From an uncultured Bacilli bacterium (GTDB taxonomy: Bacteria; Bacillota_I; Bacilli_A; RF39; UBA660): a DNA stretch of 64,000 nucleotides. The notes beneath the pieces were generated by a model. That model was not told the origin of the DNA, ran no database searches, and was given only the letters and a program-made list of their open reading frames with translations. The stretch spans positions 62,001 through 126,000 of the forward strand of contig CAKOOR010000001.1 in NCBI GenBank assembly GCA_934098505.1, given 5' to 3'. Position numbers and translations under genes: made by a program. Shown here in pieces: positions 7,576-16,784 of this stretch; within the stretch, counting starts at the first letter, position 1, and each line of letters starts with the position of its first letter.

Positions 7576-8895
7576 ATGAAAAAATTTGTTAAAGATAAGT
7601 ATTTAAGGAAAATTAAAATTGAAAATTTGCTGAAGAATTATTCAAGATATCTTTATTTAAATTTATTATTTATTTTGTTTTTTGCTTTAGGAATATATTT
7701 TGCTTATTCTAAATTCTTTGTATCAAAAGAAGAAGTAGTTATTAAAACGACAGTTGGTAATTTTATTCAGGGCGATGTAATTATTGGTGCTTATATTGAT
7801 AATGAATATAGTAGTACTATTCCTGGTAAGAATGATGGATATGCAGTAGAAAAAGTTGTTTGCGATAATGAGGCAACCGGAGAATGGGACGAGGATAAAT
7901 GGGGCCTACTTACAACTAATTTGACTAAACGAACAAAATGTAATGTTTATTTTAAAAAGGTTGTATCCAAGGTTCCAGATATTATAGCTACCGTAGATAC
8001 GAGTGGTAATTGTCCAAGTGTTAATGAAGATGGTTCTGTAAGCGTAACAACGATTGAAACAACTAATGGTTATTTATGTAAAGCTAAAGACGCCTATGGT
8101 GATTCCTATTATTATCGTGGCAATGTAACTAATAACTATGTTTTATTTGCCGATAAATATTGGCGCATTGTAAGAATTAACGGTGATAGAACAGTTCGGG
8201 TTATTTATGATGGAACGAGTGCGCATGCGAATGGTGAGTCAAGTAGTGATCGTCAAATTGGTATAAGTGCATTTAATGGCAGTCATAATAGTAGAATTTA
8301 TGTTGGATATATGTACAGCAATAATACTAATAACTCTGGAATAAAATCTAATATTGATAATTGGTATAAAGCAAATCTTTTAGACACTTCTAATGAACAA
8401 TTTATAGTTGATAATATCTTTTGCAATGACCGTAGTTTAGCTGGAAATGATCCTGGCTCAACTTCTAGTACTACTTATTATCGGTGGTATAATTATCCAT
8501 GGCAAAGTGAAAGCTATAGTAAGTATAATAATATAATGAAATTGGTTTGTACGTATCAAACTAATGCTTTCACGGTAAGTGATACTACTAATGGAAATGG
8601 AGCTCTAATGTATCCAGTCGGTTTATTAAGTATGGATGAATTAATTCTTGCTGGTGGTTGGAATAAAGCTAATAACTCTTATTATTTATATACGGGACAG
8701 ATTTGGTGGACATCATCTCCCAATAGATTTGAAAATTCATTAGCAAGTGGTTGTATTGTATACAATGATGGTAGTGCTGCTTATCGAAACAGTGTAAATG
8801 GCGTATATGGCGTTAGACCTGTCTTAAATTTGAAGGCTGAAGTTCTAAAAAATGGTGATGGAACGATGAATAATCCTTATAGACTAGAAAATTAA
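7576..8895 (+). CDS. phase-variable surface protein paralogue 1
   Basis: 439 residues from ATG 7576, after AGAGG. A basic N-terminus and one membrane segment (about residues 24-45) anchor an extracellular chain. The C-terminal domain (from about 165) has the motifs YYYRGNV, YWRIVRINGD, VIYDGT, DNIFCND, MDELILAGG, WWTSSP and GVRPVLNLK, shared with the proteins at 34944 and 60305. In the 60305 protein this end is the DGR variable domain, so a C-type-lectin-like fold is likely. The last 20 codons are nearly identical in DNA to the 34944 copy, suggesting gene conversion. Expression is probably set by the invertible segment upstream. The ligand is unknown. Confidence 0.75.
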   Translation: MKKFVKDKYLRKIKIENLLKNYSRYLYLNLLFILFFALGIYFAYSKFFVSKEEVVIKTTVGNFIQGDVIIGAYIDNEYSSTIPGKNDGYAVEKVVCDNEATGEWDEDKWGLLTTNLTKRTKCNVYFKKVVSKVPDIIATVDTSGNCPSVNEDGSVSVTTIETTNGYLCKAKDAYGDSYYYRGNVTNNYVLFADKYWRIVRINGDRTVRVIYDGTSAHANGESSSDRQIGISAFNGSHNSRIYVGYMYSNNTNNSGIKSNIDNWYKANLLDTSNEQFIVDNIFCNDRSLAGNDPGSTSSTTYYRWYNYPWQSESYSKYNNIMKLVCTYQTNAFTVSDTTNGNGALMYPVGLLSMDELILAGGWNKANNSYYLYTGQIWWTSSPNRFENSLASGCIVYNDGSAAYRNSVNGVYGVRPVLNLKAEVLKNGDGTMNNPYRLEN

Positions 8896-8908
8896 AGAAA
8901 ATAAATAT

Positions 8909-8942
8909 GGTGTGTAAATTAAGAGAATTTACATACCTTTTT
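8909..8942 (+). terminator. intrinsic terminator of surface gene 1
   Basis: GGTGTGTAAATT pairs with AATTTACATACC across a five-base loop, followed by five T. Confidence 0.75.
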
Positions 8943-9025
8943 AGATTGAAGAAAGAGTAATAATTAGATAAAGATAGATAAAAGATGCTTTTTATTATAT
9001 AATAACTTTAGAAATAAGAGGTGTT

Positions 9026-10921
9026 ATGATGGCTAAAGAAATAGAACCTAAGTTAGTGTCAGTTGGTGACTATTTAAAATTAGAAGAAGGAGTTAAATTT
9101 ATTATTCCAGAATATCAGCGAAAATATGCTTGGGAGATTACTAATTGTGATAAATTATGGTCAGATATTATTGACTTTATGGATTCGGATAGGAAAGAAC
9201 CATACTTTTTTGGAACTGTTATTATCAACTGTACAAATGAAGATACAGAATATGATTTAATAGATGGTCAACAAAGAACAACAACGATGTTAATTCTTTT
9301 AAAAGCTTTATTAATGAAAGTTAATGAGAAATTAAAAAATATGGTTAATGATAAAGATTCTGATAACTTAAAAAATGGTTTAAAAGAAAGAAGAAGAAAT
9401 TTATTAAGCATATTATATGGAGTTGATCCTGAAGATGTTTTTGATGAGCCAGATGATGAGAAAGATCAAAAAATCTGTGCAGCCTTTGCTAAAATGGAAA
9501 ATAGATCAAATCAAGAAATCTATAGTAACGATTTAATTGCAATTTTAAAAAATTTAAAGTATGAAGATATTGAAAAAGAAGTTACCCATATTCCTTATAA
9601 ACAGAAAGATAATAAATATACTAATTTCTTTCGTAATTTTAAACATTTTTATTATAAAGAAAAACTAAATAATATTGATTTTTTAAATAAATTTACGAAA
9701 ACTTTATTAGAAAAATGTCAAGTTATAAGAATTAAGAGTTGGAAAGTAGATCAAGCTATTGAAATGTTTAATTCTTTAAACTCTGATGGTATGCCTTTAA
9801 ATGACTCGGATATTATTTATTCAAAGATGTTTGCTAGAGTTACGGAAGAAAAACGCGTGGAACTAGGAGAAAAATGGAAATATTTAGTGGAGCTTACTAA
9901 TGACTTAGAGGCCAAGAAGATTGTAACATTAACAGGTTTATTAAACCAAAAAATGTATTTGTATCGTTGTCTTAATAAAGATACGATAAATGCTCTTGGT
10001 AATATTGATGTAACAACACCAGGCTTAAGGAAATATTATACTGATATTAATACTGATTTATTAAAAAGACCAATTGAGTTTTGTGATGAATTAATTATTT
10101 TAGCAGAAATATGGAATATTCTTAAAGATAATACTTTGATGAAAGTTTTATTTGCTTTTAACGATAACTCTAAACTATTTTTAGCTAGTTATTTTAATAG
10201 ATATAATGCGTATTTTACTAAAGATGAAAAGAGTAATAAATTTTTGATATCAGAAGATAATAAATTAAAAATGGTAACGGATAGTGAGAAAATTGCTAGT
10301 TCGATGTTAAAGTTATTTACTATTTTGGCTTTAGTAGATGCTGGATATTCAAGTTCTAATTTTAAAACGTTCTTGTACCGAGAAGAAATTAAGTTAGCTA
10401 ATAAAGATATAACAAATGAAGAAATAATAAATGACTTTAAAGAACATATAAATTCGCACTGGAAAAGAGATAATATTAAAGAATTATTAAAAGATTATCA
10501 GAAGAATGATGTTGTCTATTTAAATGAATATTTGTTTGCAGAAAAGCAAGGTGTTGATTTTACAATTACCGGAGATATTGATATCGAACATATTATGCCA
10601 CAGAGTGGAAAAAATATTGATCTTATTCGTAGTGATGCTGGTATTGATAATGAAGCTTTATTTAATGATTATGTTAACAAAATAGGAAATAAAATTCTTT
10701 TAGAATATAATATTAATAGAACCATTGGTAATGAATGGTTTAGAACCAAGATTTCAACTAATATTACGAGAAAAACAGGATACGTAGATAGTATTTATCC
10801 GCTTGCTAATTATTTAGCTAATGAATATAGTAATAAAGAAAAAGCTTATTGGACAAAAGATGATATCGATTTAGCAACTAATGAGGCTAGTGAAAGAATA
10901 GTAAAATTTATATTTGATTAA
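9026..10921 (+). CDS. GmrSD-like restriction protein (DUF262 + DUF1524/HNH)
   Basis: 631 residues. The N-terminal DUF262 part has PEYQRKYAW, YFFGTVII and LIDGQQRTTT, the nucleotide-binding DGQQR signature. The C-terminal part has DIEHIMPQS, the His-containing HNH-like DUF1524 motif. These two halves fused are the GmrSD type IV restriction family, which uses NTP hydrolysis to cut modified (for example glucosylated) phage DNA. AGAGGTG precedes tandem ATGs at 9026 and 9029. The gene stands alone with its own terminator, close to other defence-like genes. Confidence 0.85.
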   Translation: MMAKEIEPKLVSVGDYLKLEEGVKFIIPEYQRKYAWEITNCDKLWSDIIDFMDSDRKEPYFFGTVIINCTNEDTEYDLIDGQQRTTTMLILLKALLMKVNEKLKNMVNDKDSDNLKNGLKERRRNLLSILYGVDPEDVFDEPDDEKDQKICAAFAKMENRSNQEIYSNDLIAILKNLKYEDIEKEVTHIPYKQKDNKYTNFFRNFKHFYYKEKLNNIDFLNKFTKTLLEKCQVIRIKSWKVDQAIEMFNSLNSDGMPLNDSDIIYSKMFARVTEEKRVELGEKWKYLVELTNDLEAKKIVTLTGLLNQKMYLYRCLNKDTINALGNIDVTTPGLRKYYTDINTDLLKRPIEFCDELIILAEIWNILKDNTLMKVLFAFNDNSKLFLASYFNRYNAYFTKDEKSNKFLISEDNKLKMVTDSEKIASSMLKLFTILALVDAGYSSSNFKTFLYREEIKLANKDITNEEIINDFKEHINSHWKRDNIKELLKDYQKNDVVYLNEYLFAEKQGVDFTITGDIDIEHIMPQSGKNIDLIRSDAGIDNEALFNDYVNKIGNKILLEYNINRTIGNEWFRTKISTNITRKTGYVDSIYPLANYLANEYSNKEKAYWTKDDIDLATNEASERIVKFIFD

Positions 10922-10927
10922 ATTAAG

Positions 10928-10966
10928 ACTGAGTAGATAATAATGACACTTCTATTCAGTTTTTTA
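10928..10966 (+). terminator. intrinsic terminator of the GmrSD-like gene
   Basis: ACTGAGTAGA pairs with TCTATTCAGT and a run of T follows. Confidence 0.75.
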
Positions 10967-11147
10967 TTGTGATTTTTTTGAAATAATAGGTTTGGGATTG
11001 AAAAAATAGTAAAACTTATAAAAAAATGTTAATTTTTAACGAAAAATGAAAATTTTTGAAGGAAATTGGCACTGTATTAACAATATATATAATTAGAGGA
11101 TATATTTAATTCTCAAATATTGCAGCAAAGAAAGGATGACAATTGTT

Positions 11148-12122
11148 ATGCAGCAAGAAAAAACTAATGAAAATGTAAAGAGAGGAGGAAAAAATATAAG
11201 AATTGCTAAATTACCAAAAGGTAGGATAATTCCTTTAAAACGAGATTTTATGTTTACCCAAATATTTAATGACGAGAATTATAATTTCGTACTCTATCAG
11301 TTACTAGCTGATATTTTGGATACAGATAAAGAAATGTTTGTAGATAATATAAGATATTTGAATAGAGATTTAAAGAATTCTAATAAAAGAAATATGGTAA
11401 ATAAGGTTGATTTATTAATAAAACATAAAATATTTTCGGCCACTGGTAAAGATAAAGAAGAATATATTAATGTGGAAATAAATACTTCCGAAGTAATGTT
11501 AGATAGAAATAAAGTATATAGTAATAAGATTGGCAGTTATTCACTGGATGTTGGGGATAAGGGTTATAAAAATATTGACCGCATAATTCAATTAAATTTT
11601 AATTTCTTTGATACCGATAAGTTAAGATTACTAGCTATTAGTCAAATGAAAGATCAGGATAATATAGTTGATCGAGGTTGGTATGATTTGTTTTATACAA
11701 TTTCTGTTAATCTTGCTTTGGATTCATGGTATAATTTAAGAGATGAAAGAGAAAAAAAGGCAGCCAATTGGTGTATTTTAATGAGTACGGAAGATTTGAT
11801 AACTTTTAAAAGAAAGGCGGAAGAAATTATGAGTAAAGAAGAAGCAGATAAGTTAACTAGTCGCGTAGAAGAACTATCTGATGATAAAGAAAACATTGCT
11901 TTATATACTAAACTTACGAATGATGAAATGGTCTTTAATACAAGATTAATGAATGCCAGCGAAGAAGCCGAAGAACGAGGCCACGAACGTGGAATTGAAC
12001 AAGGTTCTAAAGAAAAAGCTTTAGAAATAGCTAAGAACTTTTTGAAAATGGGTTTAAATGATGAACAAATTGCGGATGGAACTGGCTTATCTCTTGAAGA
12101 AATCGAAGTATTAAAAAAATAA
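11148..12122 (+). CDS. PD-(D/E)XK nuclease family transposase (Rpn-like), intact copy
   Basis: 324 residues from ATG 11148; ATG 11136 overlaps its own AAAGG site. The N-terminal IIPLKRDFMFTQIF block, the VDLLIKHK and YINVEIN strands (the Asp and Glu of the PD-(D/E)XK core) and the WCILMSTEDL helix are typical of the Rpn/YhgA-like transposase-nuclease family. The C-terminus has EERGHERGIEQG followed by a small helix-turn-helix (GLNDEQIADGTGLSLEEIE). Such proteins promote recombination and some act in defence. Two truncated relatives lie at 12290 and 57661. Confidence 0.8.
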   Translation: MQQEKTNENVKRGGKNIRIAKLPKGRIIPLKRDFMFTQIFNDENYNFVLYQLLADILDTDKEMFVDNIRYLNRDLKNSNKRNMVNKVDLLIKHKIFSATGKDKEEYINVEINTSEVMLDRNKVYSNKIGSYSLDVGDKGYKNIDRIIQLNFNFFDTDKLRLLAISQMKDQDNIVDRGWYDLFYTISVNLALDSWYNLRDEREKKAANWCILMSTEDLITFKRKAEEIMSKEEADKLTSRVEELSDDKENIALYTKLTNDEMVFNTRLMNASEEAEERGHERGIEQGSKEKALEIAKNFLKMGLNDEQIADGTGLSLEEIEVLKK

Positions 12123-12131
12123 TTTTGTGGC

Positions 12132-12163
12132 AAAAAGTATAAAGAAGAAAGTCTATGCTTTTT
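12132..12163 (+). terminator. intrinsic terminator of the Rpn-like gene
   Basis: AAAAGTATA pairs with TATGCTTTT across a short loop, followed by T residues. A near-identical structure ends the third copy at 58181-58211. Confidence 0.65.
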
Positions 12164-12289
12164 CCATTAAGATTGTTATTGAGTTAATTTTAAACTATTT
12201 TTTTATCTTTTATAGATATTAAAGGTCGTTGGTGTTGGATAAATTATTTGTTACATGATAATCATTAATTTTGTTTTAGATATACGATT

Positions 12290-12688
12290 TAATTTAAGAG
12301 ATGAAAGAGAAAAAAAGGCAGCCAATTGGTGTATTTTAATGAGTACGGAAGATTTGATAACTTTTAAAAGAAAGGCGGAAGAAATTATGAGTAAAGAAGA
12401 AGCAGATAAGTTAACTAGTCGCGTAGAAGAACTATCAAGCGATAAGGAAAACATTGCTTTATATACTAAACTTACGAATGATGAAATGGTCTTTAATACA
12501 AGATTAATGAATGCCAAAGAAGAAGCCGAAGAACGAGGCCACGAACGTGGAATTGAACAAGGAATTGAACGTGGTTCTAAAGAAAAAGCTTTAGAAATAG
12601 CTAGGAAATGTTTAGAAAAAGGTATGCCTAGAATACTATTTCTGAATTAACAAATTTAGCAGTTGCAGAGATAGAAAAATTAAAATAA
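12290..12688 (+). pseudogene. truncated and frameshifted Rpn-like gene
   Basis: From about 12290 the DNA is almost identical to 11730-12010 of the intact copy: WCILMSTEDL, EEADKLTSRVEELS, TNDEMVFNTRLMN. The first 200 or so codons, including the nuclease core, are missing. After GMPR near 12630 the frame shifts; another frame continues as ISELTNLAVAEIEKLK to a stop at 12688, restoring the expected C-terminal helix. It is therefore broken at both ends. It sits right behind the intact gene, so it is a tandem duplication remnant. Confidence 0.75.
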
Positions 12689-12710
12689 ATATTAAAAAAT
12701 ATGATTAGAG

Positions 12711-12752
12711 AGAAGTGTTATGGATAATTAGATCATAATACTTCTTTTTTTC
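12711..12752 (+). terminator. intrinsic terminator after the Rpn-like pseudogene
   Basis: AGAAGTGTTATG pairs with CATAATACTTCT, followed by a T tract. Confidence 0.75.
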
Positions 12753-12762
12753 TTTATTTATA

Positions 12763-12790
12763 TTGACATTTGTTTAAGAAATGGTAGAAT
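12763..12790 (+). promoter_or_regulatory. sigma-A-type promoter
   Basis: A consensus TTGACA at 12763-12768 and TAGAAT at 12785-12790 are separated by 16 bp. It should drive the gene at 12922 through a leader of about 125 nt. Confidence 0.7.
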
Positions 12791-12921
12791 AAGAAGCCCT
12801 AGAAAAAAGTTTACTACTAGTGGTTTTTATGTAGAAATAGTTTAGGGTATTTAGTGATAATTATATGTTATTTAAATATATTGGTTAGAAATATAAATAA
12901 AACAAAGAAAGGAAGATTAGA

Positions 12922-14058
12922 ATGGAATATAAAATACCTAAAAGTACAATAAGGGGGTTTATTAATGTTTTAAAAGATATGAAACTCAATTTAGCAAAGT
13001 TAGAGAAAATTACAGAAAAAGAATTACAAGATATAAAAGTGGGCTATTTAGCTAAAAAGGCTGACGATAATACTAATTACAGAAAAAAGTTTGAAGAATG
13101 TTCATTGGTAATTGATATAATTGGAAAATTAGATAATTCTGTTAATAAATTAATTGATAATTATGGCAAAGAAGATTTTTTGGAATATGTGCCTTTTTTT
13201 GATGTAATAGTAGCTTCCATATCCGCAGAAAATGAATTTTTTATAATGATAATATTAGATATCATAAAAAATAATGCCAAATTGTTAGGCGATGAATTTA
13301 ATAAAAAATTAGAAATTAACTTAGCATGTCTTTTGGATGGTTATCAGATTAAAGGTAATACTTTAGAAGAAAAGGAAAAAAATACTAAGGCTTTTTTGAA
13401 AATTTATGCTGAGTATTTAAACAATGGTTATACTGTTATTAGCTTTTTAAATAATAATCAGATGGCTTTTAAAGATAAGCAAAAACAAGTTGATTTTATG
13501 CAAACTAGTTTAGAAAAGTTACCAGTAGTTTATGAATTATATGCTAAGAAAGAAAAAACTAAAATAGAGTTTGTTAGTAGTTTGACACCAGTTTATACAG
13601 AAATGAATGAAGTTAAATACTATATCGATGGTGGTAAAGTCATGCATTTATGTGATCCTAAAGAATTTAATGAATTATTAATAAAAAATGGTTATAGTGA
13701 TAAAGCCAGATATGATATGTTAAGAAAAATGATTAAAGAAATAAGTGGATGTTCCAAAGAGCAAAGCTATAGTTTAATTGGTGATGTTTTAAAGAAAATT
13801 AAGGCTAATTATAGTTTGATGTGGAATTATGTAAGTACTGTTAGTCAGTATTTAGAATATGATATTTTAAAAGATTTTTATGAATATTATTATATGGTTC
13901 CTGGAATTGATTTGGGTTATGGTTATACTAAAGAGGATATCTTAGAAATGATGACTATGGAATTAGAAAGTGTCTACGAACGAATGGGTGGACCTAAAAT
14001 TACAGAAAGTCCCGAAATGAAAATACCAGATGATATCAAAAGAAAGAAGAAATTATAG
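12922..14058 (+). CDS. hypothetical protein, first of a tandem paralogous pair
   Basis: 378 residues, mostly helical, cytoplasmic by appearance. The start at 12922 follows AAAGGAAG. It shares with the next gene the blocks YYIDGGKVMHLC, DELL-type helix LLIKNGYSDKAR, and VPGIDLGYGYTKED near the C-terminus, so the two arose by duplication. I do not recognise the family. The conserved Tyr/Gly/His/Cys blocks are in the second half; the first half is divergent. It is driven by the consensus promoter upstream and its partner starts two bases after its stop. Confidence 0.65.
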   Translation: MEYKIPKSTIRGFINVLKDMKLNLAKLEKITEKELQDIKVGYLAKKADDNTNYRKKFEECSLVIDIIGKLDNSVNKLIDNYGKEDFLEYVPFFDVIVASISAENEFFIMIILDIIKNNAKLLGDEFNKKLEINLACLLDGYQIKGNTLEEKEKNTKAFLKIYAEYLNNGYTVISFLNNNQMAFKDKQKQVDFMQTSLEKLPVVYELYAKKEKTKIEFVSSLTPVYTEMNEVKYYIDGGKVMHLCDPKEFNELLIKNGYSDKARYDMLRKMIKEISGCSKEQSYSLIGDVLKKIKANYSLMWNYVSTVSQYLEYDILKDFYEYYYMVPGIDLGYGYTKEDILEMMTMELESVYERMGGPKITESPEMKIPDDIKRKKKL

Positions 14059-14059
14059 A

Positions 14060-15286
14060 ATGAAAACAAAGTATGTAATACCAACCTCAGCAATTGAAGA
14101 TTTTAAGGCTAGTATTGATATAGCAATAAACGCTTTTAAGATAATAGAAAAAGATCTCTTATTAAGAAGTGATAATGATATTGCTTCATCAAATCAGTTT
14201 TTTGATCTCTTATCAGAAACTGATGACTTAGTCTTTACAGCAAGAAATGTTAAAATTATGGCTCTAAGTGTTATCGATAATTTTATTGAAATTTTAGAAG
14301 AATTAAAGAAAAATGTTAAGAATATAAATACTAGAAAGCTTGAATGTCCTAAATTATTTTTCTTATTGGGGTTTATGGAATTAAAGAATCCACTTAGTAA
14401 TGCAATTGTTTTAAAAATTATGAAAGATACAATTAATGGTAAATGTTTAAGTAAAGTAGAAAAATTAGAAGAATTGGATTTATTTAAAGATTCTTTAGGT
14501 TTACAAAAATTATTGTGTGATTTGTTAGATGGATATTTTATTCAAGATAATGAAGGTATAATTATCAATGCTTATTTAGGCTTTTTAAATAATGCTAGTT
14601 ATGTTAGTAAAATTACGGTTAATGGTTTAATTACTAATTCAATTATTAAAGAAGGAATGCAAATCTTAGTAAATAGAATTAGTCTAGAAAACGTTGGTAG
14701 TTGGGATAATTTTATTAGTAATTATCAGGATAAGTATAAAGCTGAATTAACAAAGGTAATTGCTCCTTCGAAGGAATATAAAAAGGGGACTACCAAGATG
14801 TATACCCAAATAAATGAGTTAGAATATTACATTAAGGGAGGGGTAGTACTCCATTTATGCGCTCCTAGAACTCTTGATGAGTTACTTAAAAGAAATAACT
14901 ATAGTATTAATGCCAGAATTAGTTTAGGAAAACAAATGAAAAATGCGCTTTTAATGGCAGATGATAAAGAATTTGCAGATTTAGTTGGTAATTATTTAGC
15001 TAGTATTGATACTAAATATCAAGAAATGTGGACTTATTTATTAGAACAAAATGAAGTTTTAAAACAAGTTTCTTTAGGAGATATTCGTAAATATTTTTAT
15101 GCGGTACCGGAAATTGGCGAAGGATATGGTTATACCAAAGAAGATTTTGATTATTTTATGTTAGAAGCTTTAAAGAGTAATTATTATTTAGCTAAGAAGC
15201 AAAGTAAGGCTTTAAAATTACTAAGAAATGGTAAAATTAATGTAAACTTTGAAAAAAGTGGAAAAAAGTTTAAAAAAATTAGTTGA
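14060..15286 (+). CDS. hypothetical protein, second of a tandem paralogous pair
   Basis: 408 residues from ATG 14060, immediately after the stop of the first copy; the in-frame upstream codons lie inside that gene. Shared motifs are YYIKGGVVLHLC, LLKRNNYSINAR and VPEIGEGYGYTKED. The C-terminal tail is Lys-rich. No membrane segment or known catalytic motif is visible. Because the order of conserved blocks is the same in both proteins, they probably form or interact in one complex, but this is inference. Confidence 0.65.
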   Translation: MKTKYVIPTSAIEDFKASIDIAINAFKIIEKDLLLRSDNDIASSNQFFDLLSETDDLVFTARNVKIMALSVIDNFIEILEELKKNVKNINTRKLECPKLFFLLGFMELKNPLSNAIVLKIMKDTINGKCLSKVEKLEELDLFKDSLGLQKLLCDLLDGYFIQDNEGIIINAYLGFLNNASYVSKITVNGLITNSIIKEGMQILVNRISLENVGSWDNFISNYQDKYKAELTKVIAPSKEYKKGTTKMYTQINELEYYIKGGVVLHLCAPRTLDELLKRNNYSINARISLGKQMKNALLMADDKEFADLVGNYLASIDTKYQEMWTYLLEQNEVLKQVSLGDIRKYFYAVPEIGEGYGYTKEDFDYFMLEALKSNYYLAKKQSKALKLLRNGKINVNFEKSGKKFKKIS

Positions 15287-15331
15287 TATTAAAAAATGTG
15301 TGCTAATATAATTTATACATGAGGTGATATT

Positions 15332-16543
15332 ATGGAATTAACAAAAAGAGAAAAAGAATTATTAATATTATATAAGGCATTTTACGGCAGAGATTTTGAT
15401 TGCTTAGATTTGCCAAGTATTCAAGGTATGCAAAATATGTATTGTATTTTGCAAACGGTACCAAGTAGTGTTGGAGCTAAGGTAAAAGTTTTAAATGATT
15501 TTAAATTAGATGTTGATGGCGTCTTTTCAGGAAATCTAGATACCGAACTTACCAAATTAAGCCAGGCTTGTGAGGAAGTAAAGGAGTTTAATAAAGGTAT
15601 TTCAGTTGATTACTTTATGCCTATAACCGTAGCTTGTACTAATCCTGATATTGATTTATCTAGTGATCAAGGTATTATTTCGACTAAAGATTATGCTTTA
15701 TTTGCTAAGGCTTGTTTATTTAGCAGAGGGACTCGTAAGACTAAAAAAGAGTTAGAAGAATTTTTAGAAATACAAACTTCGGAAAATAGAGATATTTTAA
15801 GAGGGGAGCGTAATATTCGTTTAACTGACTATATTGTTTTACTATTAAGAGGATATGGAATTATAGATGATTATCCTTATATAGAAGAAGAACAAGGAAA
15901 ATTTAGAGAAGGAATGCCTACTTTAAGTGATAAAGAAAAAGAAGTATTAAGAGATTATTATTTATTCTATGGTCAATATTATGATCCGGATTCAAATCTT
16001 CATAATATTAATGTGGTTAACGCAATGTGTATTATTCAAAATTTTCCTGAGGAAGTAGGCGCAAAACTGGATAATAATTATGAATTTTTAAAGAGTAGAA
16101 TTTTAGATCGGGTAGAATCACCAGAATTAGAAAACGTTTTAAGAGGCTTAAAAGATAAAAAAGAAGAGATTATTGCTTATTATAATGATGCTACTGTTAA
16201 TCAAGTGCCAATTAGTCGTATTTTACTAGAATCTGGTTTTACGACAGTTGATGCTTTAGGTAGATTGGCTAATACTTGCTTATTTGTAAATGCTCACCCT
16301 GATATTTCTGGTAAAGAAGTATTGGATTATTTAAATAAGTTAGATCATGATGATGGTTTTCTAAATAATTCAGATGATAACTTAAATAAGAAAATTGTTA
16401 ATATTTTGGATAGATACGGTATTATAAAAAGACGTGTTGGAAAGAAAAGTAAATGTGATACATGCGAGTATCATGAAGAGATCAAAAAAGAACAAACCAG
16501 CGTTGTAAAGAAATTAGCCAGAATTTTAAGTGGACAAAAGTAA
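15332..16543 (+). CDS. hypothetical protein made of two internal repeats
   Basis: 403 residues. Repeat A (about 1-190) begins LTKREKELLILYKAFYG with PSSVGAK. Repeat B (about 200-360) begins LSDKEKEVLRDYYLFYG with PEEVGAK. Both continue into a YGIID-like or YGIIK-like end. The C-terminus has CDTCEYH followed by a basic helix, a possible half zinc site. The start follows ATGAGGTGAT. The valS promoter lies inside its last codons. The family is not recognised. Confidence 0.6.
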   Translation: MELTKREKELLILYKAFYGRDFDCLDLPSIQGMQNMYCILQTVPSSVGAKVKVLNDFKLDVDGVFSGNLDTELTKLSQACEEVKEFNKGISVDYFMPITVACTNPDIDLSSDQGIISTKDYALFAKACLFSRGTRKTKKELEEFLEIQTSENRDILRGERNIRLTDYIVLLLRGYGIIDDYPYIEEEQGKFREGMPTLSDKEKEVLRDYYLFYGQYYDPDSNLHNINVVNAMCIIQNFPEEVGAKLDNNYEFLKSRILDRVESPELENVLRGLKDKKEEIIAYYNDATVNQVPISRILLESGFTTVDALGRLANTCLFVNAHPDISGKEVLDYLNKLDHDDGFLNNSDDNLNKKIVNILDRYGIIKRRVGKKSKCDTCEYHEEIKKEQTSVVKKLARILSGQK

Positions 16544-16559
16544 AAAAATTATTTATAAT
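16531..16559 (+). promoter_or_regulatory. promoter of the valS T-box leader
   Basis: TGGACA at 16531-16536 and TATAAT at 16554-16559 with a 17-bp spacer, placed within the last codons of the upstream gene. Confidence 0.7.
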
Positions 16560-16565
16560 ACGAAA

Positions 16566-16770
16566 TAGATATGTTGAAAAAGAGGAGTATTACTTATTTA
16601 ATATTTTAGAGAGCTTGTGGTTGGTGTAAACAAGTTATTAAGAGGTAAGAAGGTTGCTTTGGAGTATAAACCGTTTCTTCGCGTTAAGAAGGAGAGTGTA
16701 TGATTAGTCATAAAATAAGGTGGTACCGCGAGATTTCGTCCTTATGTTTATGGCTTTTTTATATTTTAGA
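16566..16770 (+). ncRNA. T-box riboswitch upstream of valS
   Basis: The leader carries a GAGAGCTTGTGG stem I segment, a later GGAGAGTGTATG region and the T-box core AAGGTGGTACCGCG, then GTCCTTAT and a T-rich end. The core pairs with the uncharged tRNA CCA end to form the antiterminator. Uncharged tRNA-Val should let transcription continue into valS. The specifier codon could not be assigned with certainty by eye. Confidence 0.85.
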
Positions 16771-16784
16771 AAGAGGTATTAGAT

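Noticed and set aside
7576..8895. Surface gene 1 as a current target of the DGR array
   Set aside because: Its C-terminal DNA lacks the TCCCCTTCG and GGTGCCCGCCCAG ends and cannot be aligned to any TR by A changes.
12251..12517. Minus-strand frames opposite the Rpn-like copies (11693-12133, 12251-12517, 57754-57957)
   Set aside because: The same antisense peptide appears opposite each copy only because the sense gene is duplicated.
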